DNA of 64,000 nt from Vreelandella halophila (lineage in GTDB: Bacteria > Pseudomonadota > Gammaproteobacteria > Pseudomonadales > Oleiphilaceae): positions 62,001 to 126,000 of the forward strand of contig NZ_WMEX01000006.1 in the NCBI RefSeq assembly GCF_009856365.1, read 5' to 3'. Shown here in pieces: positions 9,021-21,283 of the stretch. The notes below the pieces were generated by a model. It worked only from the letters and a program-made list of their open reading frames with translations. It was not told the origin of the DNA and made no database searches. Position 1 is the first letter of the stretch. Each line of letters starts with the position of its first letter. The translations under genes were made by a program, and so were the position numbers.

Positions 9021-10031
9021 TCACAGGTTCAGTACGATCTTGCCGACGTGTTGGGCGGAGGTCAGGTGGTTCAGGGCCTGCGTATACGCCATCCCGTCGA
9101 ACTCACGGTCGATGACCGGTGTGACTGCGTTGTGCTCAATGGCGTTGCAGAGGTGCTCCAGTGTGCTGGTAGGCCCCGCCGCGATACCGCGCACCCTGGC
9201 GTGGGCCTGAAGGATCTGTAGCGGGTTGATCTGCCCCTGTTTCCCGCCCAGGTACCCGATCACATTGATCTGGCCGCCGACGGCCAGGGCTGAGAGTGAC
9301 TGGGCGAAGGTGCCGGGGCCTCCCACCTCGAGGATGTGATCGACTCCATGACCGTCCGTCGCAGCGATGACCGCATCAGCCCAATCCGGCGTGCTGCGGT
9401 AGTTGATGGTTGCTGTGGCGCCATGGTGCCGGGCGAGTGCGAGCTTGGCATCGCTTGAGGACAGGACAATGGCCTGGGCACCGTGCATCCGCGCGATCTG
9501 GAGGGCAAACATCGAGACACCACCGGTGCCCTGTACCAATACCCGGTCACCCGCTCGGATGCTGCCTTCAGTGACCAGCGCCTGCCATGCGGTGACCCCG
9601 GCGCAGGGGAGGGTGGCGGCCTGGGCGAAATCAAGATGTGACGGGGCTTTGACCAGACCCTGCTGTGGTAGTACACGGTATTCGCTCAGCATGCCATCCA
9701 GTGGACCGCCGAGTGTTTCCGCGCGTAGTGAATCGGCCAGCGGCCCCGAGTGCCAGCCCTGCCAGAAACTGGCAATAACAGGGTCACCGACACGGAAGGC
9801 GCTGACACCCGGCCCTGTGTCCACAACCTCGCCAGCGCCATCCGAGAGCGGGATCAGACCAGGCCCGTAGACAGTGTGGTACTGGCCATTGATGACCTCC
9901 CAGTCGCGGTAATTGAGCGATGCGGCCCTGACCCGGATCAGCACTTCGCCATGGCCTGGGGTAGGGGTAGCGCAGGTGTGGGTTTCAAGGTTGTCCGTGC
10001 CGAATGATGAGCCGAGGCGGATCTGTTTCAT
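9021..10031 (-). CDS. Zinc-independent MDR-family NAD(P)-dependent oxidoreductase
   Basis: A 336-residue medium-chain dehydrogenase/reductase. The N-terminal GroES-like domain has SLNYRD where zinc alcohol dehydrogenases have the catalytic Cys. The GHE motif is replaced by PLSDGAGEV, so catalytic zinc ligands are absent. The nucleotide-binding motif is GTGGVS, followed by QIARMHGAQAIVLSSSDAK. This fits a quinone-oxidoreductase-like subgroup, but the substrate cannot be inferred. It stands alone, converging on cysA. Confidence 0.85.
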   Translation of the reverse strand: MKQIRLGSSFGTDNLETHTCATPTPGHGEVLIRVRAASLNYRDWEVINGQYHTVYGPGLIPLSDGAGEVVDTGPGVSAFRVGDPVIASFWQGWHSGPLADSLRAETLGGPLDGMLSEYRVLPQQGLVKAPSHLDFAQAATLPCAGVTAWQALVTEGSIRAGDRVLVQGTGGVSMFALQIARMHGAQAIVLSSSDAKLALARHHGATATINYRSTPDWADAVIAATDGHGVDHILEVGGPGTFAQSLSALAVGGQINVIGYLGGKQGQINPLQILQAHARVRGIAAGPTSTLEHLCNAIEHNAVTPVIDREFDGMAYTQALNHLTSAQHVGKIVLNL

Positions 10032-10279
10032 GATGGTGGTTCCCGTGTCGCGAATGAATGGAGCGGTTATACAGGTTGTTGTGCCGCCTGCGCCACTGAT
10101 CCAGCGTCTTCAGTACGCATGCTTCATGCCATTTTCCGGTTACCGGACTTCATCTGTGAAAACAGCGGGCTGTGGACAGTGAGGGCAGCGAGGGAAACGG
10201 TCCGGCCTTCAGGCCTGAAAGGCTGGGGTTCGAAATGAAACAGGACACCCTTTGCGGGTGGATAATCTGAAAAGATCTA
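10032..10279. other. Intergenic region upstream of tRNA-Gly
   Basis: About 250 bp without a convincing gene. It must hold the promoter of the minus-strand oxidoreductase. It contains a perfect 12-bp palindrome TTCAGGCCTGAA at 10208-10219 and a small hairpin CACCC-TTTGC-GGGTG just downstream. I cannot assign either to a regulator. Confidence 0.5.
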
Positions 10280-10307
10280 TTGACGCCCGGCTGCGCATGA
10301 GTACAAT
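10280..10307 (+). promoter_or_regulatory. Sigma-70 promoter of tRNA-Gly
   Basis: TTGACG (10280-10285), a 16-bp spacer and TACAAT (10302-10307) lie 42 bp before the tRNA 5' end. Confidence 0.7.
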
Positions 10308-10349
10308 ACACATCCGTTGTTGGGGACAAGGCAGCTCCCGACAGACAAG

Positions 10350-10425
<76 letters not shown>

Positions 10426-10438
10426 GATTCCCCTCAGA

Positions 10439-10468
10439 AGCCCGGCCCAGTGCCGGGCTTCTGTGTTT
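10439..10468 (+). terminator. Terminator after tRNA-Gly
   Basis: The stem AGCCCGGC/GCCGGGCT has a 5-nt loop and is followed by TCTGTGTTT. The T tract is imperfect, so read-through into cheV is possible. Confidence 0.65.
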
Positions 10469-10533
10469 CCGGCCCTCCGCTGCGTTCACTGAGCTACACT
10501 GTGCGGAGAATTCCTTGCCCTTCGGAGGCTCCT

Positions 10534-11466
10534 ATGGCAGGACTGCTCGATAACGTGGACCAGCGCACGCGTCTGGTTGGGCGCAACCGGCTGGAACTGC
10601 TGTTGTTCCGGCTTCATGGCCGCCAGCTGTTTGCGATCAATGTGTTCAAGGTCCGCGAAGTCATCCGCATGCCGAAACTCACGGCGATCCCGCAACGGCA
10701 TCCGGTCGTGGAGGGTGTGACCCATCTCCGTGGTACCACGGTTCCGGTGATCAACCTGGGGGCGGCCATTGGCATGAAACCCCAGGAGGTCAGCGACGAC
10801 GCAAGCCTGATCATCACCGAGTACAACCGCCGGACCCAGGCGTTTCTGATTGGCGGGGTCGAGCGGATTCTGAACATGAACTGGGAAGAGATTGAATCAC
10901 CGCCGAAAACCACGGGGCGGGGGCATTATCTGACCGCGATCACCCGCCACGAGGAGAAGCTGGTGGAGATCATTGATGTGGAAAAGGTGCTGTCCGAGAT
11001 CGTGCCCTATACAACCTCGCTTTCCGAAGGACTGGTGGATGACGAAGTGATCGCCACGGCTCAGGGCAAGCGGATCCTGGTGGTGGATGATTCCCCGGTG
11101 GCGCTGAACCAGGCGCGTGATACCATCGAGCAGCTTGGTATCGAGGTGGTTACTGCGGGCAATGGCGCCGAAGGGCTTGCACGGCTGCAGGCCATGGCAC
11201 AGAACGGCGAAATCGACCAGCTTCTGATGGTGATCACCGACGCCGAAATGCCCGAAATGGATGGCTACCGCCTGACCACCGAGATCCGTGAGGATTCACG
11301 GCTGAAGCATCTGCATGTGGCTCTGCATACCTCGCTGAGCGGGGATTTCAACCAGGCCATGGTGGACCGCGTCGGCTGTGACGACTTTCTTTCCAAGTTC
11401 CGCCCTGACGAACTGGCGGAGCTTGTCCAGAACTATCTGCGCAAGGTGTCTGACACTAATTCATGA
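10534..11466 (+). CDS. cheV: Chemotaxis coupling protein CheV (copy 1)
   Basis: A 310-residue CheW-REC fusion. The CheW domain (about 15-160) includes LLLFRLHGRQLFAINVFKVREVI and HLRGTTVPVINL. The receiver domain (about 185-305) starts RILVVDDSP and has its phospho-acceptor Asp in ITDAEMPEMDGYRL. CheV couples chemoreceptors to CheA and can be phosphorylated, probably buffering the signal. The frame is open back into tRNA-Gly, but the ATG at 10534 with GGAGG five nt upstream is clearly the start. It overlaps uup by 4 bp. A paralog lies at 54671-55612. Confidence 0.93.
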   Translation: MAGLLDNVDQRTRLVGRNRLELLLFRLHGRQLFAINVFKVREVIRMPKLTAIPQRHPVVEGVTHLRGTTVPVINLGAAIGMKPQEVSDDASLIITEYNRRTQAFLIGGVERILNMNWEEIESPPKTTGRGHYLTAITRHEEKLVEIIDVEKVLSEIVPYTTSLSEGLVDDEVIATAQGKRILVVDDSPVALNQARDTIEQLGIEVVTAGNGAEGLARLQAMAQNGEIDQLLMVITDAEMPEMDGYRLTTEIREDSRLKHLHVALHTSLSGDFNQAMVDRVGCDDFLSKFRPDELAELVQNYLRKVSDTNS

Positions 11467-13412
11467 GTACCGTTCTCACACTGGATTCCATCCAGCTCGC
11501 CTTTGGCATGCAACCCCTTCTGGACGGCGCGAATCTGCGCATTGAGCGTGGCGAACGCGTGGCGCTGCTCGGGCGCAACGGTGAAGGGAAATCCACACTG
11601 CTGCGCCTGGTGACCGGCGAGCTGGAGCCGGACGCCGGCCAGGTTGTCGTGCCCGAGGGCATGCGGGTGGCCGAGCTGCCCCAGGAACTGCCCGAGAAGC
11701 GGGATCTGACCGCCTACCAGGTGGTGGCCCAGGCATTTCCGGAGACAGGGCGGCTTCTGGAGCGGTTCAATGAGCTTTCCATGACCGCCAGCAACGAGGA
11801 TGACCTGCAGCAGATGCAGCAGGTCCAGGAACGGCTCGAGGCACTGGATGGCTGGCTCTACGATCAACGCATCCGCACGGTCCTGGAGCAGTACCGGATC
11901 AACCCGGACGCGCGCCTGGATACGCTCTCGGGCGGCTGGCAGCGCCGTGTGCTGCTGGCAAAGGCCATGGTTACCGATCCCGATCTGCTGCTGCTTGATG
12001 AGCCCACCAACCATCTGGATGTGCCCGCCATCCAGTGGCTTGAAGGCGCGCTGGCCCAGTTCCAGGGCGCGGTTCTGTTCGTGAGTCACGACCGTGCCTT
12101 CATCCGTGCCATGGCCACCCGTATCATCGAGCTGGACCGCGGGGCACTGACGTCATGGCCGGGGAACTATGACCAGTACCTGGACGCCAAGGATAAGGCA
12201 CTGGCGGATGAAGAGCGCCAGCGTGCGGAGTTTGACCGCAAACTGGCTCAGGAGGAGCGCTGGATCCGTCAGGGGGTGAAGGCCCGCCGTACCCGTAACC
12301 AGGGCCGGGTGAAAGAGCTGGAGGCGATGCGGGCCGAGCGCCGCCAGCGCCGTGAACGCTCCGGTAAGGCGAAGATCGAGGTGGAGGATGCCGGTCGTTC
12401 CGGTAAGCTGATCGCCGAGGCCCAGCAGGCCGGCTTTGCCTGGAACTCGGAACAGCCGCTGATCCACAACCTGGATTTCATGCTGCTGCGGGGGGACAAG
12501 ATCGGCGTGATCGGCGAGAACGGCTCGGGCAAGACAACGCTGCTCAAGCTCCTTCTCGGCGATCTCGACCCCACCGAAGGCCAGATCCGCCGCGGCACGC
12601 GTCAGGAAGTGGCCTACTTCGACCAGCTGCGCGGCAAACTGGATCCGGAAAAGACCGCCTTCGAGAACCTCAGTGAGGGGCGTGAGACCGTTGAGGTGAA
12701 TGGGCGCAGCCGTCATGTCATGGGCTATCTGCAGGATTTCCTGTTCACACCGGAGCGGGCACGCACCCAGGTGCGGATGCTGTCGGGTGGTGAGCGGGCG
12801 CGTCTGCTGCTGGCGAAGCTGTTCAGCCAGCCCGCCAATATCCTGGTGCTCGACGAGCCGACCAACGACCTGGACGTGGATACACTCGAGCTTCTCGAAG
12901 CCCAGCTGGTGGAGTTCAAGGGGACCGTGATCGTGATCAGCCACGACCGGGAATTCCTCGACCATGTCGCCGGGAGCGTACTGTTTCTGGACGGCCTTGG
13001 TGGTGTGCACGAGACCATTGGTGGCTTCAGTGACTGGCGCCGTGAGGGCGGTCAGTTCCCGGCGGAACAGCCGGCAGTATCCGGAAGTGGAAGCGGGCGC
13101 CGCAGCGACTCCGGTGCAGGGGGCAACCAGTCCTCGGGCAGTCGCGCGGCGCCGACCTCGGGCTCAGGCTCAGGGTCTGGAGGGAATAAGCTCAGCTACA
13201 AATACAAGCTGGAACTGGAGCAGCTGCCACAGCGTATCCGGGACCTGGAGGCACGTATCGCGGAGCTGCACGAGCAGGTCTCGGAGCCGGATTTCTATCA
13301 GCAGGACAATGATACGGTCCAGCGGGCGCTTGGCGAACTCTCGGAGCAGGAGTCCGAACTTGAGTCCGCCATGGAGCGCTGGGTGGAACTGGAGGAGATG
13401 GCCAGCGGCTGA
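11463..13412 (+). CDS. uup: ABC-F ATPase Uup
   Basis: A 649-residue soluble protein with two ABC domains: Walker A GRNGEGKST near 37 and GENGSGKTT near 352, signatures LSGGWQRR and LSGGERAR, and Walker B motifs LLLLDEPTNHLD and ILVLDEPTNDLD. After a Gly/Ser-rich linker (about 540-580) comes a basic coiled-coil C-terminal domain (LEQLPQRIRDLEARIAEL), which separates Uup from other ABC-F proteins and binds DNA in studied homologs. The family has been linked to ribosome function and transposon precise excision. It is translationally coupled to cheV (ATGA). Confidence 0.92.
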   Translation: MSTVLTLDSIQLAFGMQPLLDGANLRIERGERVALLGRNGEGKSTLLRLVTGELEPDAGQVVVPEGMRVAELPQELPEKRDLTAYQVVAQAFPETGRLLERFNELSMTASNEDDLQQMQQVQERLEALDGWLYDQRIRTVLEQYRINPDARLDTLSGGWQRRVLLAKAMVTDPDLLLLDEPTNHLDVPAIQWLEGALAQFQGAVLFVSHDRAFIRAMATRIIELDRGALTSWPGNYDQYLDAKDKALADEERQRAEFDRKLAQEERWIRQGVKARRTRNQGRVKELEAMRAERRQRRERSGKAKIEVEDAGRSGKLIAEAQQAGFAWNSEQPLIHNLDFMLLRGDKIGVIGENGSGKTTLLKLLLGDLDPTEGQIRRGTRQEVAYFDQLRGKLDPEKTAFENLSEGRETVEVNGRSRHVMGYLQDFLFTPERARTQVRMLSGGERARLLLAKLFSQPANILVLDEPTNDLDVDTLELLEAQLVEFKGTVIVISHDREFLDHVAGSVLFLDGLGGVHETIGGFSDWRREGGQFPAEQPAVSGSGSGRRSDSGAGGNQSSGSRAAPTSGSGSGSGGNKLSYKYKLELEQLPQRIRDLEARIAELHEQVSEPDFYQQDNDTVQRALGELSEQESELESAMERWVELEEMASG

Positions 13413-13847
13413 TCAGCCGCCGATGCGCACCGCCAGCACGTCGCAGGGCGAGCCGTGCAGTACGGAGTTGGCGGTGGAGCCCAGCAACAGCTGGATACCG
13501 TGACGGCCATGGCTGCCGATCACGATCAGGTCGGAACCCCGTTCCTCTGCCTGCCGGCGTACTTCCGAGCCGGGCCGGCCAACCACCACGTGCCGGTTGT
13601 CGGGGCCAACTCCGTGCTCATCACCATAAGCATCCAGCTTGCTGCGTGCATTGTCTTCAAGCTGCTGCTGCAGGTCACTGAGATCCAGGGGCAGATCGCC
13701 GCCATAGGCGTAGCCCACGGGTTCCACCACATGCAGCAGATCCAGGGTTGCGGCGTTGCTCTCCGCCAGCCGTTTCGCCTTGCCCAGCACTTCCGGTGCC
13801 TCTTCGGTAAGGTCGATGGCAACCAGGATGCGTTGATAGTCACTCAT
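13413..13847 (-). CDS. Universal stress protein A family
   Basis: A 144-residue single-domain Usp. It starts YQRILVAIDLTEEAPEVL. The C-terminal VIGSHGRHGIQLLLGSTANSVL is the GxxGx9GS(T) nucleotide-binding signature of ATP-binding UspA-type proteins. GGAGGA lies 9 nt before the ATG. It is the downstream partner of the unknown periplasmic gene (23 bp gap) and abuts uup tail to tail. Confidence 0.92.
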   Translation of the reverse strand: MSDYQRILVAIDLTEEAPEVLGKAKRLAESNAATLDLLHVVEPVGYAYGGDLPLDLSDLQQQLEDNARSKLDAYGDEHGVGPDNRHVVVGRPGSEVRRQAEERGSDLIVIGSHGRHGIQLLLGSTANSVLHGSPCDVLAVRIGG

Positions 13848-13870
13848 GGTGGGTGTTCCTCCGTGGGTCT

Positions 13871-14734
13871 TCAGGCTGATTTGAGGCGTTCAATGGTCTG
13901 CTCCAGGCTCTCGATGATACTGGTGGAATAGCGGTTGATCACGAACGCCACGTTCTGTTCATCATATTCGATGTAGGAGCCACGGATGAAGCGCCATTTG
14001 CTGTTGACGTCCGACAGGGTGGCATCGATCTGCTGGTTGTCTCCTACACGCTCGCGGAGCTTCTCCAGGCTGCCCTCAAACTCCCTGGCCAGTTCGTCCA
14101 GTGGCTGCTCTGAATCGGCACCCTGGAAAACCTGGGCGACGGATGAGGAAGAGCGCGCTGAGTAGCGGGTGACCATCAGGGCCATGGTGATGGAGGCTTC
14201 CCGGGCGAGCTCCAGATCGGTGACGGTAGGGGTGGCCTCCTGGCCGGCCACCTGGTCATAGAGCTTTTCGGACAGCACGCTCAGGTTCTGCGCCTGGTTG
14301 GCCATGTCCGACAGCAGCCGCAGGTCCGGGTAACCGGAACCACGCACGTCCTCGATGTTGGTGTCCATCTGGTCCTCGAAGCTCGCATAGGCGCCGCGCA
14401 GGTCCTCGAGCTCGGAGCCGGTGAGCGATTCGCCGGCCAGTTCGCCGATCTCGCCGAGCAGGGCGTCCGAGCGTTCCATGTTATCGTTGATCTCGGAAAC
14501 CAGTTCCTCCTCAGGGTCCATGCTGTAGTTGTAGTAGTCGTTCAGGGCCATGAAGTTGCGCAGACGGAAGCGGTGAATCCGGTCAAGCAGCTGCTCCGCC
14601 ATGGCTTCGGTTTCGTTTTCCGCCTCGCTGCTGCCGTCCGCCTGCTGACTGTGGGCGGGCAGAGCGCCCAGCGCAAGAAGCGCCAGAGCAAGGAAGCTGG
14701 TCAGCAGACGTGTTCGAAGGGTGCCTGTCATCAT
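13871..14734 (-). CDS. Helical periplasmic protein of unknown function
   Basis: A 287-residue protein that I do not recognise. The signal peptide runs MMTGTLRTRLL through a Leu/Ala core to about residue 29 (LPAHSQQ). The remainder is acidic and almost wholly helical, without cysteine or a catalytic motif, and resembles a sensor or adhesin-like four-helix bundle. The frame is open upstream, but the ATG at 14734 (with a second ATG at 14731) starts the signal peptide, with GGAG 11 nt before it. It is probably co-transcribed with the uspA-family gene, which hints at a stress role by inference only. Confidence 0.7.
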   Translation of the reverse strand: MMTGTLRTRLLTSFLALALLALGALPAHSQQADGSSEAENETEAMAEQLLDRIHRFRLRNFMALNDYYNYSMDPEEELVSEINDNMERSDALLGEIGELAGESLTGSELEDLRGAYASFEDQMDTNIEDVRGSGYPDLRLLSDMANQAQNLSVLSEKLYDQVAGQEATPTVTDLELAREASITMALMVTRYSARSSSSVAQVFQGADSEQPLDELAREFEGSLEKLRERVGDNQQIDATLSDVNSKWRFIRGSYIEYDEQNVAFVINRYSTSIIESLEQTIERLKSA

Positions 14735-14903
14735 GTCGGGTTGGTCTCCGCCTTTGTTGTCTGTGTTCTGGATTCTGGCCACAGTGTAGCAAGCTTTCAC
14801 ATTCTTCCAATCCGCAGGGCGGCGCATCTGGGGGCCATGTCGCAGGATGGCGGTGAATAAACAAATTGACAAACGCTCGGTTTTTTTTCATCGTTGGCGC
14901 CGG

Positions 14904-14923
14904 ATTCAAACGACTGTATGAAT
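14904..14923. promoter_or_regulatory. PsrA-like fatty-acid-responsive operator upstream of fadB
   Basis: ATTCAAACGACTGTATGAAT is an imperfect 20-bp palindrome in which seven of the eight outermost pairs match. It closely fits the PsrA operator pattern (G/C)AAAC-N2-4-GTTTG(C/G), with one mismatch in the right half (GTATG). It is centred about 62 bp before the fadB ATG, a normal repressor position. PsrA itself is not in the window. Confidence 0.55.
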
Positions 14924-14975
14924 TTGGATCGCGCTACGGCCAGCGACGTACCAATCACAACCTGGAGAACAGTTG

Positions 14976-18331
<3,356 letters not shown>

Positions 18332-18351
18332 TCCGCTTCCAAGCCCTCTTG

Positions 18352-18376
18352 AGCCCGGCCACGCGCCGGGCTTTTT
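18352..18376 (+). terminator. Terminator of fadBA
   Basis: The stem AGCCCGGC/GCCGGGCT with a 5-nt loop is followed by five Ts. It is almost identical in its stem to the hairpin after tRNA-Gly. Confidence 0.88.
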
Positions 18377-18388
18377 GTTTGTGGTCAC

Positions 18389-18417
18389 TTGACCCGCCAT
18401 GACCCAATCCCTATATA
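18389..18417 (+). promoter_or_regulatory. Promoter of topA
   Basis: TTGACC (18389-18394), a 17-bp spacer and TATATA (18412-18417) lie 63 bp before the topA ATG, directly after the fadBA terminator. Confidence 0.75.
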
Positions 18418-18480
18418 TTGTCGCCACGTCCATGGTCGGCGCCATGGTCACCACACTGTTCTGAGGAAGATTTCGCTGTT

Positions 18481-21174
18481 ATGGGTAAAAGTCTGGTAAT
18501 CGTGGAGTCCCCCGCCAAGGCCAAGACCATCAATAAGTACCTTGGTGATGACTACATCGTGAAGTCCAGCGTGGGACATATCCGCGATCTTCCAGTGAGT
18601 GGTTCCGGCAACCGTAAAACGGACCCCAAGGAGCGTGCCCGCCAGGCTGCGGAGACACGCAAGATGGATCCCGAGACCAAGGCCCGCTACAAGCAGCAGA
18701 AGGCCCATGATCAGCTGATCCGGCGCATGGGCGTGGACCCGGAGAACGACTGGGAAGCCCATTACGAGATACTCCCCGGTAAGGAGAAGGTGGTCAGCGA
18801 ACTGCAGCGGCTGGCGAACAACGCCGATGCGGTCTATCTGGCCACGGACCTTGACCGCGAAGGGGAGGCCATTGCCTGGCACCTGAAGGAGGCCATTGGC
18901 GGTGACGACGACAAGTACCGTCGCGTGGTGTTCAATGAGATCACCAAGCGTGCCATCCAGGGGGCCTTTTCCGAACCCACGGACGTGGACACTCACCGGG
19001 TTGAGGCACAGCAGGCACGCCGGTTCCTGGACCGTGTGGTGGGCTATATGGTCTCGCCGCTGCTGTGGAGCAAGATTGCCCGTGGTCTTTCCGCGGGGCG
19101 CGTCCAGTCCGTGGCAGTTCGGCTCATCGTTGAGCGCGAGCGTGAGATCCGCGCCTTTGTACCCGAGGAATACTGGGAGCTGGATACACTGCTGACACCG
19201 CCTGAGCAGAAGAGTGTGGGCATTCCGTTCGAGGTGGCAAAGTATGGCGACAAGCCCTACAGGCCCACGAACGAGCAGCAGAGCAATGAGCATGTTGAGC
19301 GCCTGAGGGCACTGGCGGAGGATGAGCAGGCCTTCCGCGTGGCCAAGCGCGAGGACAAGCCCACCAAATCCCGGCCCTCGGCCCCGTTCATTACGTCCAC
19401 GCTGCAGCAGGCGGCAAGTAACCGCCTTGGTTTCAGCGTGAAGAAAACCATGACGCTGGCCCAGCGCCTGTATGAGGCCGGCTACATTACCTACATGCGG
19501 ACGGATTCGACCAACCTGAGTCAGGATGCGATCCAGTCCGCGCGCGGTTATATCCAGGCCAGTTTCGGTGATGATTACCTGCCCGAGAAGCCGCGCTATT
19601 ACACGTCCCGTGAAGGGGCCCAGGAAGCGCACGAAGCGATTCGACCGTCGGACGTCAAACACCGGGCCCAGGACATCAGCGGTCTGGAGAAGGACGCCGA
19701 ACGGCTCTACGACCTGATCTGGCGCCAATTCGTGGCCTGCCAGATGACTGACGCCGAGTTCCTGAGCACATCCGTGACCGTGGTCGCAGGGGATTATCAG
19801 CTGAAGACCCGGGGCCGGATCATCCGGTTTGATGGTTTCCAGAAGGTGGCGCCGTCCTCCGGGAAGAAGGACCAGGATGTGGTGCTTCCGGATATTGCCG
19901 AAGGCGACCGCCTGATCCTGAGCGAGCTGACTCCGAGCCAGCACTTTACCAAGCCAACGCCACGCTACACTGAGGCGTCGCTGGTCAAGGAACTTGAAAA
20001 GCGCGGGATCGGACGGCCCTCAACCTATGCCTCCATCATCTCGACGATCCAGGAGCGCGGCTATGTGCGCCTGGAGAACCGGCGTTTCTATGCGGAAAAG
20101 CTGGGGGACATTGTTACGGACCGGCTGAACGAATCCTTCTCCAACCTGCTGGATTACGATTTCACGGCACGCATGGAGGAGGAACTCGACGAGGTTGCCG
20201 AGGGCCGGGAGGACTGGAAGCAGGTTCTCAATGAATTCTACGAGCGCTTCTCGAAGCAGCTCCAGCAGGCGGAGTCCACGGACGGTGGCATGCGCACCAA
20301 CGCGCCTACGGACACGGACATCGAGTGCCCGGACTGCGGCCGGCACATGCAGATCCGTGTTGCCAGCACCGGGGTCTTTCTGGGGTGCTCCGGCTACTCG
20401 CTGCCGCCCAAGGAGCGCTGCAAGAAGACCATCAACCTGATTCCCGGTGACGAGGCGGTCAGCGCGGATGAGGATGACGACGGCGAGGGTGAATCCCGCC
20501 TGCTGCGCGAGAAACACCGCTGCCCGAAATGTGGCACGGCCATGGACAGCTACCTGATCGATGAGACCCGCAAGCTGCACGTGTGCGGTAACAGCCCGGA
20601 TTGTGATGGCCAGGAGCTGGAGTACGGCAGTTTCCGCATCAAGGGCTATGAGGGCCCGACGCTGGAGTGCGACAAGTGTGGCAGTGAGATGCAGCTCAAG
20701 AGTGGGCGTTTCGGGAAGTATTTCGACTGCACCAATTCGGAATGCAAGAACACGCGGAAACTGCTGCGCAATGGGGAGCCGGCGCCCCCCAAGATGGACC
20801 CGATCCCGATGCCGGAACTTCAGTGCCAGAAGGTGGACGACACCTATGTACTGAGGGATGGCGCCTCAGGCCTGTTCCTGGCCGCCAGCCAGTTTCCCAA
20901 GAACCGCGAGACGCGGCCGCCGCTGGTGAGCGAGATCAAGCCACATGCCGCGGAGCTGGATCCCAAGTACGCCTACATACTGGATGCGCCCGAGCGTGAC
21001 CCGGAGGGGAACCCGACAACGGTGCGCTACAGCCGTAAGACCAGGGAGCAGTATGTGGCATCTGAAAAGGAGGGTAAGGCGACCGGGTGGCAGGCCTACT
21101 ACCGCAACGGCCGGTGGGAGCCCCAGGAGAAGAAGAAATCCGGAGGCCAGGGCGGCAAGCGCAAGGCCAGCTGA
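18481..21174 (+). CDS. topA: DNA topoisomerase I
   Basis: An 897-residue type IA topoisomerase that relaxes negative supercoils. The Toprim domain begins at [14 protein letters not shown]. The active-site Tyr is Y338 in [13 protein letters not shown]. The C-terminal part has three tetra-Cys zinc ribbons (CPDCG...C, CPKCG...C and CDKCG...C), then a tail ending in Lys-rich [10 protein letters not shown]. The ATG at 18481 is preferred to an upstream in-frame TTG because MGKSLVIV is the usual N-terminus. It has its own promoter and is followed by a REP doublet instead of a simple terminator. Confidence 0.97.
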   Translation: MGKSLVIVESPAKAKTINKYLGDDYIVKSSVGHIRDLPVSGSGNRKTDPKERARQAAETRKMDPETKARYKQQKAHDQLIRRMGVDPENDWEAHYEILPGKEKVVSELQRLANNADAVYLATDLDREGEAIAWHLKEAIGGDDDKYRRVVFNEITKRAIQGAFSEPTDVDTHRVEAQQARRFLDRVVGYMVSPLLWSKIARGLSAGRVQSVAVRLIVEREREIRAFVPEEYWELDTLLTPPEQKSVGIPFEVAKYGDKPYRPTNEQQSNEHVERLRALAEDEQAFRVAKREDKPTKSRPSAPFITSTLQQAASNRLGFSVKKTMTLAQRLYEAGYITYMRTDSTNLSQDAIQSARGYIQASFGDDYLPEKPRYYTSREGAQEAHEAIRPSDVKHRAQDISGLEKDAERLYDLIWRQFVACQMTDAEFLSTSVTVVAGDYQLKTRGRIIRFDGFQKVAPSSGKKDQDVVLPDIAEGDRLILSELTPSQHFTKPTPRYTEASLVKELEKRGIGRPSTYASIISTIQERGYVRLENRRFYAEKLGDIVTDRLNESFSNLLDYDFTARMEEELDEVAEGREDWKQVLNEFYERFSKQLQQAESTDGGMRTNAPTDTDIECPDCGRHMQIRVASTGVFLGCSGYSLPPKERCKKTINLIPGDEAVSADEDDDGEGESRLLREKHRCPKCGTAMDSYLIDETRKLHVCGNSPDCDGQELEYGSFRIKGYEGPTLECDKCGSEMQLKSGRFGKYFDCTNSECKNTRKLLRNGEPAPPKMDPIPMPELQCQKVDDTYVLRDGASGLFLAASQFPKNRETRPPLVSEIKPHAAELDPKYAYILDAPERDPEGNPTTVRYSRKTREQYVASEKEGKATGWQAYYRNGRWEPQEKKKSGGQGGKRKAS

Positions 21175-21179
21175 AGGTG

Positions 21180-21271
21180 CCGTAGGAGCCTGCCTTGCAG
21201 GCGATCAAAGGTATCGCGAGCGAGGCTCGCTCCTACGGTGTATGTGGTAGGAGCCCGCCCTGCGGGCGATC
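21180..21271. repeat. REP elements (inverted doublet plus a third copy)
   Basis: There are three copies of a REP-like palindrome starting GTAGGAGC: plus at 21182-21206, minus at 21214-21238 and plus at 21247-21271. Each ends in a short GC-rich hairpin and GCGA. The first two face each other and their outer 10 bp are perfectly complementary (CCGTAGGAGC/GCTCCTACGG), so they can fold into one long cruciform or hairpin. This is the arrangement of REPINs known from Pseudomonas. Here it may also end topA transcription. Confidence 0.85.
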
Positions 21272-21283
21272 CGTGGTACGGGG

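Noticed and set aside
14866-14871. TTGACA upstream of fadB as a -35 box
   Set aside because: A run of Ts follows and no acceptable -10 box lies 15-19 bp downstream.
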